Notes under the pieces: generated by a model
Databases searched by the model: none
Told to the model about the DNA's origin: nothing
What the model saw: the letters and a program-made list of their open reading frames with translations, nothing else
Translations under genes and position numbers: made by a program
Shown here: one piece after another, positions 29,546 to 37,979 of the stretch
Layout: each line of letters opens with the position of its first letter
How positions within the stretch are numbered: position 1 is the stretch's first letter
Assembly (NCBI RefSeq): GCF_020510585.1
Contig: NZ_CP075190.1
Coordinates: 3,904,001-3,968,000 of the forward strand
Direction of reading: 5' to 3'
Length of the DNA stretch: 64,000 bases
From: Ferribacterium limneticum
GTDB taxonomy: Bacteria; Pseudomonadota; Gammaproteobacteria; Burkholderiales; Rhodocyclaceae

Positions 29546-30341
29546 GAAGGCGATAGCCGCAGGCAGTCCGCCCCCTGCCGAGGCACCACGGAAGTTACTT
29601 GTCGGGTCCATCCAACAATTCCCCGAGGTTTTCCAGCCAAGGGGGCCTGCCGGGTACGCCTCGAATGCCCATGTGCGGGACCTTGCCAAAGCCCCGAAAG
29701 GAGGCCACGCACTAGATGCGATTACGGTCTTTTGGGTCGGCAGTGACTGGGCGGTCATTGACGGACATCACCGCTTGCAGGCGTACGGTGCCGCAGGTTG
29801 GCGGGATGAAGTCCCGGTCAAGGTATTTTCTGGGAGCCTTGATGAAGCGATGGGCTACGCGGGCAGGCTGAACTCGGGCGTGAAAATGCTCATGTCTAAC
29901 CCCGAGAAGAAGGCCCTTGCATGGCGGCTTTCAACTTGCACCAAGCTCTCAAAAGCGCGAATAGTGCGTGACTCCGGAATGTCCGATGGCTTCATGGCGG
30001 GCATGTTCCGCACCCGTACAAAGCTACTCAAGGAGAAGGGGATGTCGCTGACTGACATTGCCGGGCTGTCGTGGCATGAAGCACAGAAACGGGCAGCGGG
30101 GAGCACCACTGAGGCGGATACCATTGACCGGGATGCGTGGCTCGAAGAGAAAGCCCAAGTGATGGCCAATAACATCCTCAAGGCTCTCGGCAAGCAGGGC
30201 CAGCAGAAGCATGAAGTCCTTGCGCGCGCCCTTGAGATTTACGATAGCCGCCTTCCGGACTCGCTCCGGGAATTCTGGAACGACGAGCGGGGAGAGGTCG
30301 AGTTCATAGCCGAGCCCTCAGACCCCAATTCGGAATTCTAG
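29505..30341 (+). CDS. ParB/sulfiredoxin-fold nuclease-like protein
   Basis: 278 residues. The N-terminal half has the ParB-nuclease-like core (LLVGSIQQFPEVFQPRG, VFWVGSDWAVIDGHHRLQAY); the DGHHR motif binds nucleotide in this fold. The C-terminal half is helical (LSKARIVRDSGMSDGFMAGM), compatible with a DNA-binding HTH. Start ATG 29505, with a second ATG at 29514. No ParA partner is present. On this island it may serve maintenance or regulation rather than classical partition. Confidence 0.82.
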   Translation: MKNMSALEAKLELEKAIAAGSPPPAEAPRKLLVGSIQQFPEVFQPRGPAGYASNAHVRDLAKAPKGGHALDAITVFWVGSDWAVIDGHHRLQAYGAAGWRDEVPVKVFSGSLDEAMGYAGRLNSGVKMLMSNPEKKALAWRLSTCTKLSKARIVRDSGMSDGFMAGMFRTRTKLLKEKGMSLTDIAGLSWHEAQKRAAGSTTEADTIDRDAWLEEKAQVMANNILKALGKQGQQKHEVLARALEIYDSRLPDSLREFWNDERGEVEFIAEPSDPNSEF

Positions 30342-30456
30342 CGACAGCTTGTCGAGGACCCCGAAGACAACCACAAGGCGAAACTGTGGAACTCTTCGGG
30401 GTGCATCTCTAGATGGTGCAATTTGCACCCCACGTAATGTTCCGTGCGTCCGTCCG

Positions 30457-32058
30457 TCACCCCCTGTTTTTGTGGAGATGCGACAAGTCTAAGCCGTCGT
30501 AATGCAGCCTCTCCATGGCAGAAATGAGCGGCGACAATGGATAGAAAGCCCCGCCGTAGCCCTCACCTGAATTGGGAGTAGCTGACCCATGCCCAGTCAA
30601 GGCATCATGCACCTGAAGCTGTATATCTGAATCCCGGCAGGCATCCTTAAAACCATGCCGGAAGCTGTGGAAGACTTTGCGAGTGTCTTTTATCTTCACA
30701 ACGTCCCGCAGGTAGCGCCCGAACCATTGCGACCACGTAGCCGTAATATTGCCTTGCCGGGTTCTCTCCAGCAGTGGGAACAACTGGCCATCCCCGGACT
30801 CCTTCACAGACTTCCAGTAATCCAGCAATCCGCATTTCACCAGCACAGGATGAACAGGCACCCAGCGACGGCTGACCTCCGACTTCTGTGTCTGCTCATC
30901 ATCGGCATCCGTGGTGAAGTAGAAGACGTGAACACCACGTTCAAGCTGTATATCCGTGGTCATTAGCTGCCCGATTTCAGACAGACGGGCACCAGAAAAA
31001 AGAGAAATGAGCGGAAGCCAGAACGAAGCCTCTCCACGACCACCAATGGGACGCGCTCCTTGGGTGAAAACACGCGAAGCAAACAGATCCGAAAGGTCCT
31101 CCGCTGAAAACGGTAGGCGGGCCTTTTTGGTCACCTTCGGCATATGCACCTTAACGCCGGTCGTGGGATTCAGTGGCAGCTTGTCGTTTTCGACAGCCAC
31201 CGAGAACAAGCCCCGCAAGAGCCCGAGATACTTTCTAACCGTTGCCGGTGCTTTTCCCTTGGCTAGTTGATCATCCTTGAAGGAAACAACATCCGCTTTA
31301 GTCATCGCGGAGGCGAGAAGCCCCGGCTTCAGTTCGGCCAGCCACGTAATGACGGATTCCACCTCCATGATGGTGCGAGGCCTAGGGGCTTTCTGCGTTT
31401 GCCAGTACTCCCGCAACGCGGTGAAAGTCATACCCTTTCCGATCAATTCACCCCGGATGATGCCAGCCTGAACCATTGGCGTCTCCACCACAGCGCCTCC
31501 GTGGCGTAACTTCAGAGCCTCCAACGCTTTCCGGTAGGCGTCCTTCATGGCCATCATCAAGGGAACGAACGAGGGTGAATCCTTGGCGACTTTCAGACCG
31601 TAGCTCCCGGCGAAGTCCTCTTCCTCAAAGGTGTCACCCAAACGCGAGCGTCCGGCATCGAAAGCTTCAGCAGCAGCCACCACATCCAATGAGTGCGCCT
31701 TGTTCTCCCACTTCCGGTCAGACAATCCACCTTCAGCGGCGGCTTCCATACGGGCCCCGTCGTCCTCTTCAAGGATATGCGCGTAATACAGCGCGGCCAT
31801 GCGGTCGATTTCCTCGCGGGTCAGGTCTGTAGCTGAACCAACGCTCTGGATGGCTAGGATGTGGGCAAATTCTTGATCTAGCTGGAGAGTGCGCAGGCGA
31901 GCAAGGCGGAGTGCTTCGGCCTTCTCACGGGTCCGCAGGGAAACTACCAGTTCATCCTTGCCATAATGCTGGCGCAGGGCAGCCGGAACCCGCAAGCGGT
32001 GATAGTAGATTGGTCCTCGTTTAACGAGGTGCGTCTGGTCTTTCAAGTTGGTTCCCAT
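30457..32058 (-). CDS. Tyrosine recombinase/integrase of the tRNA-Arg island
   Basis: About 533 residues from the ATG at 32058 ([20 protein letters not shown]). The N-terminal DUF6538-type domain ([20 protein letters not shown]) is followed by a core-binding SAM-like region and the catalytic domain: [11 protein letters not shown] (arginine), [12 protein letters not shown] (HxxR) and LTGHGS followed by GEGYGG (terminal histidine and tyrosine region). The longer frame to 32145 would translate the arm-type sites and is unlikely. It reads away from the adjacent tRNA-Arg, as usual for tRNA-targeting islands. Confidence 0.92.
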   Translation of the reverse strand: MGTNLKDQTHLVKRGPIYYHRLRVPAALRQHYGKDELVVSLRTREKAEALRLARLRTLQLDQEFAHILAIQSVGSATDLTREEIDRMAALYYAHILEEDDGARMEAAAEGGLSDRKWENKAHSLDVVAAAEAFDAGRSRLGDTFEEEDFAGSYGLKVAKDSPSFVPLMMAMKDAYRKALEALKLRHGGAVVETPMVQAGIIRGELIGKGMTFTALREYWQTQKAPRPRTIMEVESVITWLAELKPGLLASAMTKADVVSFKDDQLAKGKAPATVRKYLGLLRGLFSVAVENDKLPLNPTTGVKVHMPKVTKKARLPFSAEDLSDLFASRVFTQGARPIGGRGEASFWLPLISLFSGARLSEIGQLMTTDIQLERGVHVFYFTTDADDEQTQKSEVSRRWVPVHPVLVKCGLLDYWKSVKESGDGQLFPLLERTRQGNITATWSQWFGRYLRDVVKIKDTRKVFHSFRHGFKDACRDSDIQLQVHDALTGHGSATPNSGEGYGGAFYPLSPLISAMERLHYDGLDLSHLHKNRG

Positions 32059-32075
32059 CCCTGAATGATACCGGC

Positions 32076-32095
32076 TGTGTAACAGCACTGTGTAA
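32076..32095 (+). promoter_or_regulatory. Right pair of putative integrase arm-type sites
   Basis: TGTGTAA at 32076-32082 and 32089-32095, with the same spacing and orientation as the left pair at 24007-24026. It lies between the integrase start codon (32058) and the right att repeat (32155), so it could also serve integrase autoregulation. Confidence 0.65.
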
Positions 32096-32154
32096 CAGTT
32101 CAGAAAGCTGGAACCTTGAAAAGACGGGGATTGCCGCAATGGCAACCCTTTGGA

Positions 32155-32183
32155 GAATATTGGTGCGCCCGACTGAATTCGAA
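32155..32183. repeat. attR-like direct repeat inside tRNA-Arg
   Basis: This is identical over 29 bases to 23922-23950. It covers the CCA end, acceptor 3' strand and 3' half of the T-arm of tRNA-Arg(CCG), so integration left the tRNA intact at this end. Confidence 0.92.
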
Positions 32184-32237
32184 TCAGTGACCCCTGCCTT
32201 CGGAGGGCAGTACTCTATCCAGCTGAGCTACGGGCGC
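32161..32237 (-). tRNA. tRNA-Arg (anticodon CCG)
   Basis: The minus strand folds as a complete tRNA: acceptor GCGCCCG pairs with CGGGCGC, the D-arm has TAGCTCAGCTGGATAGAGTA, the anticodon stem CTGCC/GGCAG has loop CTCCGAA (anticodon CCG), and the T-loop is TTCGAAT. The CCA end is encoded. Length 77 bases. It is the integration site of the 8.2-kb island, whose right att repeat coincides with its 3' end. Confidence 0.95.
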
Positions 32238-32251
32238 CTTGGGAGGGGAGG

Positions 32252-32281
32252 ATTCTACCTCCAAGGGAAGCCTTGCGTCCA
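32252..32281 (-). promoter_or_regulatory. Probable tRNA-Arg promoter
   Basis: On the minus strand TGGACG (-35-like) is followed after 18 bases by TAGAAT (-10), then a short C-rich discriminator and the tRNA 14 bases later. This is a fair sigma-70 match. It is divergent from the HDOD gene. Confidence 0.5.
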
Positions 32282-32337
32282 TGCTGCGAACAGCATTAAG
32301 CTTTTATAAATCAACAATATTGCATAAATCGCCCCCA

Positions 32338-33201
32338 ATGACCCATAGCAACAACGAGTTGTCTCCTGAAGACCTGCAGAAGGTCATTGCCACCATCGAT
32401 ATCCCGACCTGCCCGGGCATGGTCAGCGATGCCATGGAAGAGGGGCAAAAAGACGAACCGGACCTGATTCGGCTCGCCGAGATCATCAGCAGCGATGCCG
32501 GCATGTCGGCGGCAGCCCTGAAGCTGGCCAACTCGCCACTTTTTGGCACCAGCAGTCCGGTTTCCAGCGTGCGCAAGGCCGTCGAGCGTCTCGGGACGAA
32601 GAATGTACTGTGCGTGGTGGTCGCCTCGGCGCTACGCGCCAGCGTCACCGGACTGCCGGCGGCGTGGATCGAGCAATTCTGGAAGCGGACAACGATGCTG
32701 GCTCTGGCATCGAGCCTGATTGCCCGCCGCCAGTACGGGATTTCGGCCGATGCCGCCTATACCTATGCGCTGTTTCACGATGCAGCAATACCGCTGTTGA
32801 TGCGCCGCTTTCCAAATTACGGCGAGGTTCTGGAAAAATGCCGTCGCGAAGGCATCATGCTGAATGTGGCAGAAGAACAGTATTACCCCTGTAGCCATCC
32901 CGTCGTCGGTTCATTGCTGGTCCGCAACTGGGGGCTGCCGGCGATTCTCGGCCAGGCCATCCGCTTTCATCACGAGAACGACGCCTACGACCTGCCGGAT
33001 CGGACCTTGCCCGGTGGCGCGCTTTCGCTGATAGCCGTGACTCAGGTCGCCGAGCACCTGCTCAGCGAAATTCTTGATGAGGACATCGAGGTCGGCAACG
33101 ATCTGTTCGCGCGGGCGCTGGACTTCCTTGGCATCTCGGGCGACGACCTCGATGATTTGCGGCAGCCCGTTGCCGCGGCGATTGAATCAGCCGCCAACTG
33201 A
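32338..33201 (+). CDS. HDOD-domain signalling protein
   Basis: 287 residues. The whole protein is an HDOD domain: IATIDIPTCPGMVSDAMEEG, LAEIISSDAGMSAAALKLAN, RKAVERLGTKNVLCVVVASA, YTYALFHDAAIPLL, and HPVVGSLLVRNWGLP with AIRFHH. HDOD proteins are non-catalytic HD relatives that act in signalling, chemotaxis and stress regulation. The start at 32338 follows an AT-rich stretch upstream. It ends two bases before the stop of the converging NlpC/P60 gene. Confidence 0.92.
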   Translation: MTHSNNELSPEDLQKVIATIDIPTCPGMVSDAMEEGQKDEPDLIRLAEIISSDAGMSAAALKLANSPLFGTSSPVSSVRKAVERLGTKNVLCVVVASALRASVTGLPAAWIEQFWKRTTMLALASSLIARRQYGISADAAYTYALFHDAAIPLLMRRFPNYGEVLEKCRREGIMLNVAEEQYYPCSHPVVGSLLVRNWGLPAILGQAIRFHHENDAYDLPDRTLPGGALSLIAVTQVAEHLLSEILDEDIEVGNDLFARALDFLGISGDDLDDLRQPVAAAIESAAN

Positions 33202-33203
33202 GT

Positions 33204-33704
33204 TCAGTCGAAGAGCGTTCTCGCGGCTTCAAAACGCGAGGCGTAATAGCCGTCGCTGAGGCGGTCGATGCGGACCTTCCCGTTGGTCGACGGGGCGTGG
33301 ATGAAGCGGGCATCGCCGATGAATATCCCGACATGCGAAAACGAACGGTTGAGCGTATTGAAGAAAACCAGATCGCCCGGTCGCAATTCGGCACGATTAA
33401 TCGCCCGGCCATTGCGGGCGATATCCGCGGCACTGCCCTGGACCTTCAGACCCGCCGCCCGGCCATAGATATAGCTGATCATGCCGCTGCAATCGAGTCC
33501 GGCTTCGGGGTTCTTGCCACCGAAGCGGTAGCCGGTATCGATCAGCCCCATGGCATAGAAAACCACTTCATTGCCCTTCTCGCTGACCGAGCGCGACGCT
33601 TGCGTTATAGTTTCCGCCGAGTCCGAGGAACGCGGTGCCGGGCCAGAGCAGGCAGCCAGCAACAAGGCTGACAGGAGGATTGGAATCAGGACGGGAATAC
33701 GCAT
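33204..33704 (-). CDS. NlpC/P60 peptidoglycan endopeptidase lipoprotein
   Basis: 166 residues. The signal peptide ends in a lipobox (LLLAACSG), so it is probably an outer-membrane lipoprotein. The NlpC/P60 domain has the catalytic cysteine in GLDCSGMISYIYG, a histidine in FSHVGIFIGD and a third polar residue in FIHAPSTNG. Such enzymes cleave the peptide stem of peptidoglycan. I start at 33704 (MRIPVLIPILLSALL), since upstream codons are not signal-peptide-like. Confidence 0.92.
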   Translation of the reverse strand: MRIPVLIPILLSALLLAACSGPAPRSSDSAETITQASRSVSEKGNEVVFYAMGLIDTGYRFGGKNPEAGLDCSGMISYIYGRAAGLKVQGSAADIARNGRAINRAELRPGDLVFFNTLNRSFSHVGIFIGDARFIHAPSTNGKVRIDRLSDGYYASRFEAARTLFD

Positions 33705-33767
33705 CAAGCCACAGTGCCTTCTTGGAACAATTTGCAACTTACCGTTTTTACAGGAATTTTCAAGACC

Positions 33768-35222
33768 ATGAATCTGCAAAATACCGATCTGCTACGGTCA
33801 ACCGGAAAAATTGGCCAAAATTGGAATGCTGCTGATGATGGTTCGACCTTCGCCGTGATCAACCCGGCAAGCGGCGAGCAGATCGGCGAAGTACCACTCT
33901 GCGGTGCGGCTGAAACCCGTCGGGCCATCGATGCCGCCAATGCTGCCTGGCCGGCCTGGCGTGCCCTGACCGCCCGCCGTCGTGCCCAGATTCTGCAGGG
34001 CTGGAACCGCCTGATCCTCGACAACGTCGACGACCTGGCGCAGATCATCACGGCCGAATGTGGCAAGCCACTGGCCGAAGCCAAGGGCGAAGTCATCTAC
34101 GGTGCCTCGTTCATCGAATGGTTTGCCGAAGAGGGTAAGCGCACCTACGGCGAGAGTATTCCCAGCCCGGCATCGAACACCCGCCTGATCGTCATCAAGC
34201 AGCCGATTGGCGTCTGCGCGGCGATCACGCCGTGGAATTTCCCGTTCGCCATGATTACCCGCAAGGTCGCGCCGGCCCTGGCCGCCGGTTGCCCGGTCGT
34301 CATCAAGCCGGCCGAAGCGACACCGCTCAGCGCCTTGGCGCTGGCTGTGCTGGCCGAACAGGCCGGTTTCCCGGCCGGCGTGTTGAACGTGGTGACCGGC
34401 AAACCGGCCGAAATCGGCGGCGAACTGTGCGCCAACCCCATCGTCCGCAAGCTGTCATTTACCGGCTCGACCGCGGTCGGTCGCCTGCTCATGGCGCAAT
34501 GCGCGCCGACCATCAAGAAACTGTCGCTCGAACTCGGCGGCAACGCGCCGTTCATCGTTTTCGACGACGCCGATGTCAATGCCGCGGTCGACGGCGCTCT
34601 GGCGGCAAAATACCGGAACACCGGGCAGACCTGCGTTTGCGCCAATCGCTTTCTCGTCCAGTCGGGCATCTACGAGGAATTCGCCACGAAATTCGCCGAG
34701 AAGGCGCGTGGCCTCAAGGTTGGCGACGGCACCGAAGCTGGCGTGGCGCAAGGCCCGCTGATCAACGCTGCCGGCCTGAGCAAGGTCGAGGCTCATGTCG
34801 CCGATGCGCTCAGCAAGGGCGCCCGCGTGCTGTGCGGTGGCGCCCGTCACGAACGCGGTGGCAACTTCTTCCAGCCGACCGTGCTGGCCGACGTGACAAC
34901 CGCCATGCAGGTCGCCCGCGAGGAAACCTTCGGCCCGGTCGCCCCACTTTTCAAGTTCGAGACCGAGGCCGAAGCCATCGCCATGGCCAACGACACCGAG
35001 TTTGGCCTGGCTGCCTATTTCTTCACGCGCGATGTCGGCCGTTGCTGGCGCGTCGGCGAGGCCCTCGAATACGGCATGGTCGGCATCAATACCGGGTTGA
35101 TTTCGAACGAGGTCGCCCCCTTCGGCGGCATCAAGCAATCCGGCCTCGGGCGCGAAGGCTCGAAATACGGCATTGAGGATTACCTCGAAATCAAATATCT
35201 CTGCTTCGACATCAACGGCTGA
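33768..35222 (+). CDS. gabD: NAD(P)-dependent succinate-semialdehyde dehydrogenase
   Basis: 484 residues. Aldehyde dehydrogenase motifs: PWNFPFAMITRKVAPALAAG, KPAEATPLSALAL, FTGSTAVGRLL, the catalytic glutamate in LELGGNAPF, the cysteine nucleophile in NTGQTCVCANR, and EETFGPVAP. Sequence and length agree with GabD, which oxidises succinate semialdehyde to succinate. The ATG at 33768 gives the usual N-terminus. Residues about 9-20 (RSTGKIGQNWNA) are encoded by a dispersed repeat copy (33792-33828), at the place where relatives carry a YIDGxW-like segment. Confidence 0.93.
   Translation: MNLQNTDLLRSTGKIGQNWNAADDGSTFAVINPASGEQIGEVPLCGAAETRRAIDAANAAWPAWRALTARRRAQILQGWNRLILDNVDDLAQIITAECGKPLAEAKGEVIYGASFIEWFAEEGKRTYGESIPSPASNTRLIVIKQPIGVCAAITPWNFPFAMITRKVAPALAAGCPVVIKPAEATPLSALALAVLAEQAGFPAGVLNVVTGKPAEIGGELCANPIVRKLSFTGSTAVGRLLMAQCAPTIKKLSLELGGNAPFIVFDDADVNAAVDGALAAKYRNTGQTCVCANRFLVQSGIYEEFATKFAEKARGLKVGDGTEAGVAQGPLINAAGLSKVEAHVADALSKGARVLCGGARHERGGNFFQPTVLADVTTAMQVAREETFGPVAPLFKFETEAEAIAMANDTEFGLAAYFFTRDVGRCWRVGEALEYGMVGINTGLISNEVAPFGGIKQSGLGREGSKYGIEDYLEIKYLCFDING
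33792..33828 (-). repeat. Dispersed repeat copy D (inside gabD)
   Basis: On the plus strand it reads CTACGGTCAACCGG, then AAAAATT, then GGCCAAAATTGGAATG, with the same GGCC-to-core spacing as copies B and F. It encodes part of the GabD N-terminus. Confidence 0.75.
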
Positions 35223-35224
35223 GC

Positions 35225-35896
35225 ATGGGCAAGATCGTCCTCATTTCACTGCTGGTTCTGGCTAGCGTGCTGCTCTGGCGCAACTGGAGCCGGCAGCGGC
35301 GCGGCGCGTATATCGCTGCCTATCCTTACCAGCGTTTTCTCGACAAGCGGCTGGCGGCGCGCCGACCGGAACTGAGTGCCGAGCAGCGCAACGAAGTTTT
35401 CGCGGCGCTCGACGATTACTTTCAGCTCTGCCGCAAGGCTGGCCGGCACATGGTCGCCATGCCGTCGCAGGCGGCGGACGACGCCTGGCACGAGTTCATC
35501 CTGTTCACGCGCCAGTACGACAAGTTCTGCCGCCACGCCTTCGGCCGCTTCCTGCACCACACGCCGGCCGAGGCGATGCGCACGCCGACGCAGGCAAGCG
35601 ACGGCCTCAAGCGCGCCTGGCGGCTGGCTTGCGCCCACGAGAAGATCAACCCGAAAAAGCCGGAGCGCCTGCCCCGCCTGTTTGCTCTGGACGCCGCACT
35701 CGGCATTGCCGGCGGCTTCGTCTATCAACTGGACTGTCTGGCGGCCAGCGGCGGCGCGGCGGGGTCCGGCTATTGCGCCAGCCACATCGGCTGCGGCGGT
35801 AGTAGCGGCGGATGCTCCGGTGACTCTGGAAGCGCCGACAGCGGAGGTGACGGTGGTGGAGGCTGTGGCGGTGGTTGCGGCGGAGGTGGGGACTAG
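35225..35896 (+). CDS. Membrane-anchored protein with Gly/Cys/Ser-rich tail
   Basis: 223 residues. An N-terminal membrane helix (IVLISLLVLASVLLW) is followed by a helical domain with DDAWHEFILFTRQYDKFC and RFLHHTPAEA (a family seen in glycine-rich domain proteins), then a hydrophobic GIAGGFVYQLDCLA stretch. The C-terminal 50 residues are almost only Gly, Ser, Cys and Asp. It starts two bases after gabD but is convergent with the DUF350/SPFH/DUF4178 cluster, to which it probably belongs functionally. Confidence 0.75.
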   Translation: MGKIVLISLLVLASVLLWRNWSRQRRGAYIAAYPYQRFLDKRLAARRPELSAEQRNEVFAALDDYFQLCRKAGRHMVAMPSQAADDAWHEFILFTRQYDKFCRHAFGRFLHHTPAEAMRTPTQASDGLKRAWRLACAHEKINPKKPERLPRLFALDAALGIAGGFVYQLDCLAASGGAAGSGYCASHIGCGGSSGGCSGDSGSADSGGDGGGGCGGGCGGGGD

Positions 35897-35900
35897 CCGA

Positions 35901-36044
35901 CTACTTGTGGTAAGTCCGGCTGCTGCCGGAGCCGCCATGACTCGAATTGGCCACGTTGTCGAACATGTTCCAGCCCTGCTGTTGGGCGTAGGCAAAGAAC
36001 AGCACGGCGAAGACACCGGTGGCGAGGGTGAGTTTGTCGAACAT
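35901..36044 (-). CDS. 47-residue membrane protein at the end of the DUF4178 operon
   Basis: This minus-strand frame starts with the ATG at 36044, overlapping the DUF4178 stop as ATGA. It encodes a short membrane helix (LTLATGVFAVLFFAYA) followed by QQQGWNMFDNVANSSHGGSG and a polar end. The overlap and the hydrophobic-then-Gly/Ser pattern argue that it is real. It is too short for many gene callers. Function unknown. Confidence 0.65.
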   Translation of the reverse strand: MFDKLTLATGVFAVLFFAYAQQQGWNMFDNVANSSHGGSGSSRTYHK

Positions 36045-37969
36045 CAGTCGTCTCCATCCGAATCATCACTGCTCACCGGCGCATGGTCGCTTTCGGCCCA
36101 GCGCCGCGCCTCGAAGGCGGCATGACGCATGGCGCTGAAAATCGGAAAGATGAGCAGGAAGATCATCACCAAGACGAAATTCGACCAGCCGGCGCCGGCT
36201 GTATGCACTTCGACACGGTCGCGCACGGCCATCGGTTTGTCTGGCGCCATGTCCGGATCGAGCGTCAGGTAGTAGGTACCGGCCGGAATATTCAGGAAGA
36301 CGATTTCGTCGCTCTGACTGCCCTCGGTCCACCGCCCGTCGTCATAACCGCTGTAGAACGACAACTCGCGGGCGGCTGGCCAGGCGGCGCCGGTCACCTT
36401 GTTGACCAGCATCATGTCGAGGCCGATCCAGTTGTTGTCGAGCGAGGTCTGGTTGTGCACGGCGATCTTGCGTGGCTTGCCCGTGATCTCGAATTCGCGG
36501 GTCTGCACCTCGTCGCCGCGCAAGGGTTCGAAGGTGAAATCCTGGCGCAGCAGCAATTTGCCGCTGGAAACGAAAATGAAGAAGGCCTGAACCAGAATGG
36601 CGGCCAGCGCCAGCTTCCAGAACAGCCCCCAAATCCGCCGATTCGTCTCGCTCCACGAATTCGGCTGGTTGGCGAAAACGCCTGTCGGCTCGGGCAAATC
36701 TGCTTTCAGCTTGAAAGCCTCGGCGATCACTTGAGGCTCGACGTAGTTGCCTTGCGACCAGGTCAGATCATTGCCCGTCGATTCACTCGACAAGATGAGC
36801 GGCGGCGCCACGTAATCGACGACGCGACTGGTTTCACCGCGCCGGACCCGCCACGTAAACTCGCCGCCCACCTGAACGACCTCCGCTGCCTGCGTGGTCG
36901 AGAAATGCTTGAAGGACTGCCCGCCAAAACGAACATTATCGACTTCAATGATTCCCCCAGCCGGCGGTTTGGACAGCACGTCGACGACATTCCAGTGACC
37001 GTTGTATTCGGTCAGCCAGCGATAGCTGCCATGCTCGCCGGCCAGCAGGTACTCGCTCCAGTTATAGGCCAGACCGTCGACCACACAGCGTTTGACGAGA
37101 AAGCCGATGACCTCGACCGGTTTGCCCTCGAGCCGCCCCTTGCTGCCCAGCGGCAGGCGTGCCGAATATTTCTCGTCACGCATGCCGAGCGACTTCGACA
37201 GAATCTTGTAGCTCTCGTCCGCGGCATCAACCACGGCGCCACAGGAAGCGCAGCCGACCGCGAGAATTTCCCGCGAGCGGGCCGCCATCGGCGAACCGCA
37301 GCTTGGGCAGCGGAAAACGCGGGCCTCGACCGCCTTGGTCGGAACGGCCATGCCGTCGCGCAGGTTGGCCATTTTCAGCGAACTGAACTCGACCGCCTCA
37401 CCAACAAACAACAGGGGTGGCGTTTCCGAATAATCCAGCGTGGCGAAACTGGCCTGATTTCTCAGGTCGACCGCAGCAACCGGATAGCCGGCCCCCACCT
37501 TGAACGGCAACTCGCCCTGGCCGGCCACGCACTCGGCGTTCTCAATATTGCTGACCGTCCACGTCTGGCTGGCCAGTACGAAGCGCTGGCCGATCTTGAG
37601 GTCATCAAATTGCGGCAGCGCCTCTGCGACGAACTGCGCGAAGGTGAGCACATACTCACCGCCAGCCTCGGACAGCCAGCCTGTCCGCATGTCGTCAAAC
37701 AACAGGTGCCACTCGTTCCAGATGCCCTGGCTGTACTTGATCTGGATGCGCCCGATCAGGGCGAAATGGACGCCTTTGTAGCTGCCTTCCGCCCCCAGTT
37801 GCAGCGGCGAACGGTCCTCGACCAGCGCCGCCATCTTGCCGATGTCTTCGAGATTCTGGTCGTGGCGAACCAGCGTGCTCTGGCAGTATTCGCAGACGGC
37901 AAAGACCGAGGACGCCGATTTGAAGACAACCGGCGCCCCGCAGGAAGGGCAGTGGGCAGTGACAGCCAC
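36044..37969 (-). CDS. DUF4178 membrane protein with two zinc ribbons
   Basis: 641 residues, GTG start. An N-terminal zinc ribbon (CPSC ... CEYC) and a second in the middle (CPSCGSP ... CASCG) each precede DUF4178 domains. A membrane helix near residue 450 (LALAAILVQAFFIFV) and another at the C-terminus (FVLVMIFLLIFPIF) bracket a probable periplasmic domain with a FDNNWIG-like beta region. DUF4178 genes cluster with DUF350, SPFH and spermidine synthase-like genes in a predicted membrane-stress or envelope-maintenance system. It lies 10 bases downstream of the SPFH gene. Confidence 0.85.
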   Translation of the reverse strand: MAVTAHCPSCGAPVVFKSASSVFAVCEYCQSTLVRHDQNLEDIGKMAALVEDRSPLQLGAEGSYKGVHFALIGRIQIKYSQGIWNEWHLLFDDMRTGWLSEAGGEYVLTFAQFVAEALPQFDDLKIGQRFVLASQTWTVSNIENAECVAGQGELPFKVGAGYPVAAVDLRNQASFATLDYSETPPLLFVGEAVEFSSLKMANLRDGMAVPTKAVEARVFRCPSCGSPMAARSREILAVGCASCGAVVDAADESYKILSKSLGMRDEKYSARLPLGSKGRLEGKPVEVIGFLVKRCVVDGLAYNWSEYLLAGEHGSYRWLTEYNGHWNVVDVLSKPPAGGIIEVDNVRFGGQSFKHFSTTQAAEVVQVGGEFTWRVRRGETSRVVDYVAPPLILSSESTGNDLTWSQGNYVEPQVIAEAFKLKADLPEPTGVFANQPNSWSETNRRIWGLFWKLALAAILVQAFFIFVSSGKLLLRQDFTFEPLRGDEVQTREFEITGKPRKIAVHNQTSLDNNWIGLDMMLVNKVTGAAWPAARELSFYSGYDDGRWTEGSQSDEIVFLNIPAGTYYLTLDPDMAPDKPMAVRDRVEVHTAGAGWSNFVLVMIFLLIFPIFSAMRHAAFEARRWAESDHAPVSSDDSDGDD

Positions 37970-37979
37970 GTTGCTACGG

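Larger units (their letters stand above)
23922..32183. mobile_element. Integrative element in tRNA-Arg(CCG), about 8.2 kb
   Basis: It is bounded by a perfect 29-bp direct repeat. The intact tRNA is at the right end and the tyrosine integrase gene is adjacent to it, reading inward. Cargo: a small unknown, a serine resolvase, a TIR / RipA-like / TIR cassette, an RNase H homologue, a small DNA-binding-like protein and a ParB-like protein. Codon use and base composition are visibly more AT-rich in the TIR block than in the chromosome on either side. No conjugation, capsid or obvious replication gene is present, so it is either a mobilisable or satellite-type island or one that depends on other elements. 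Confidence 0.9.
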
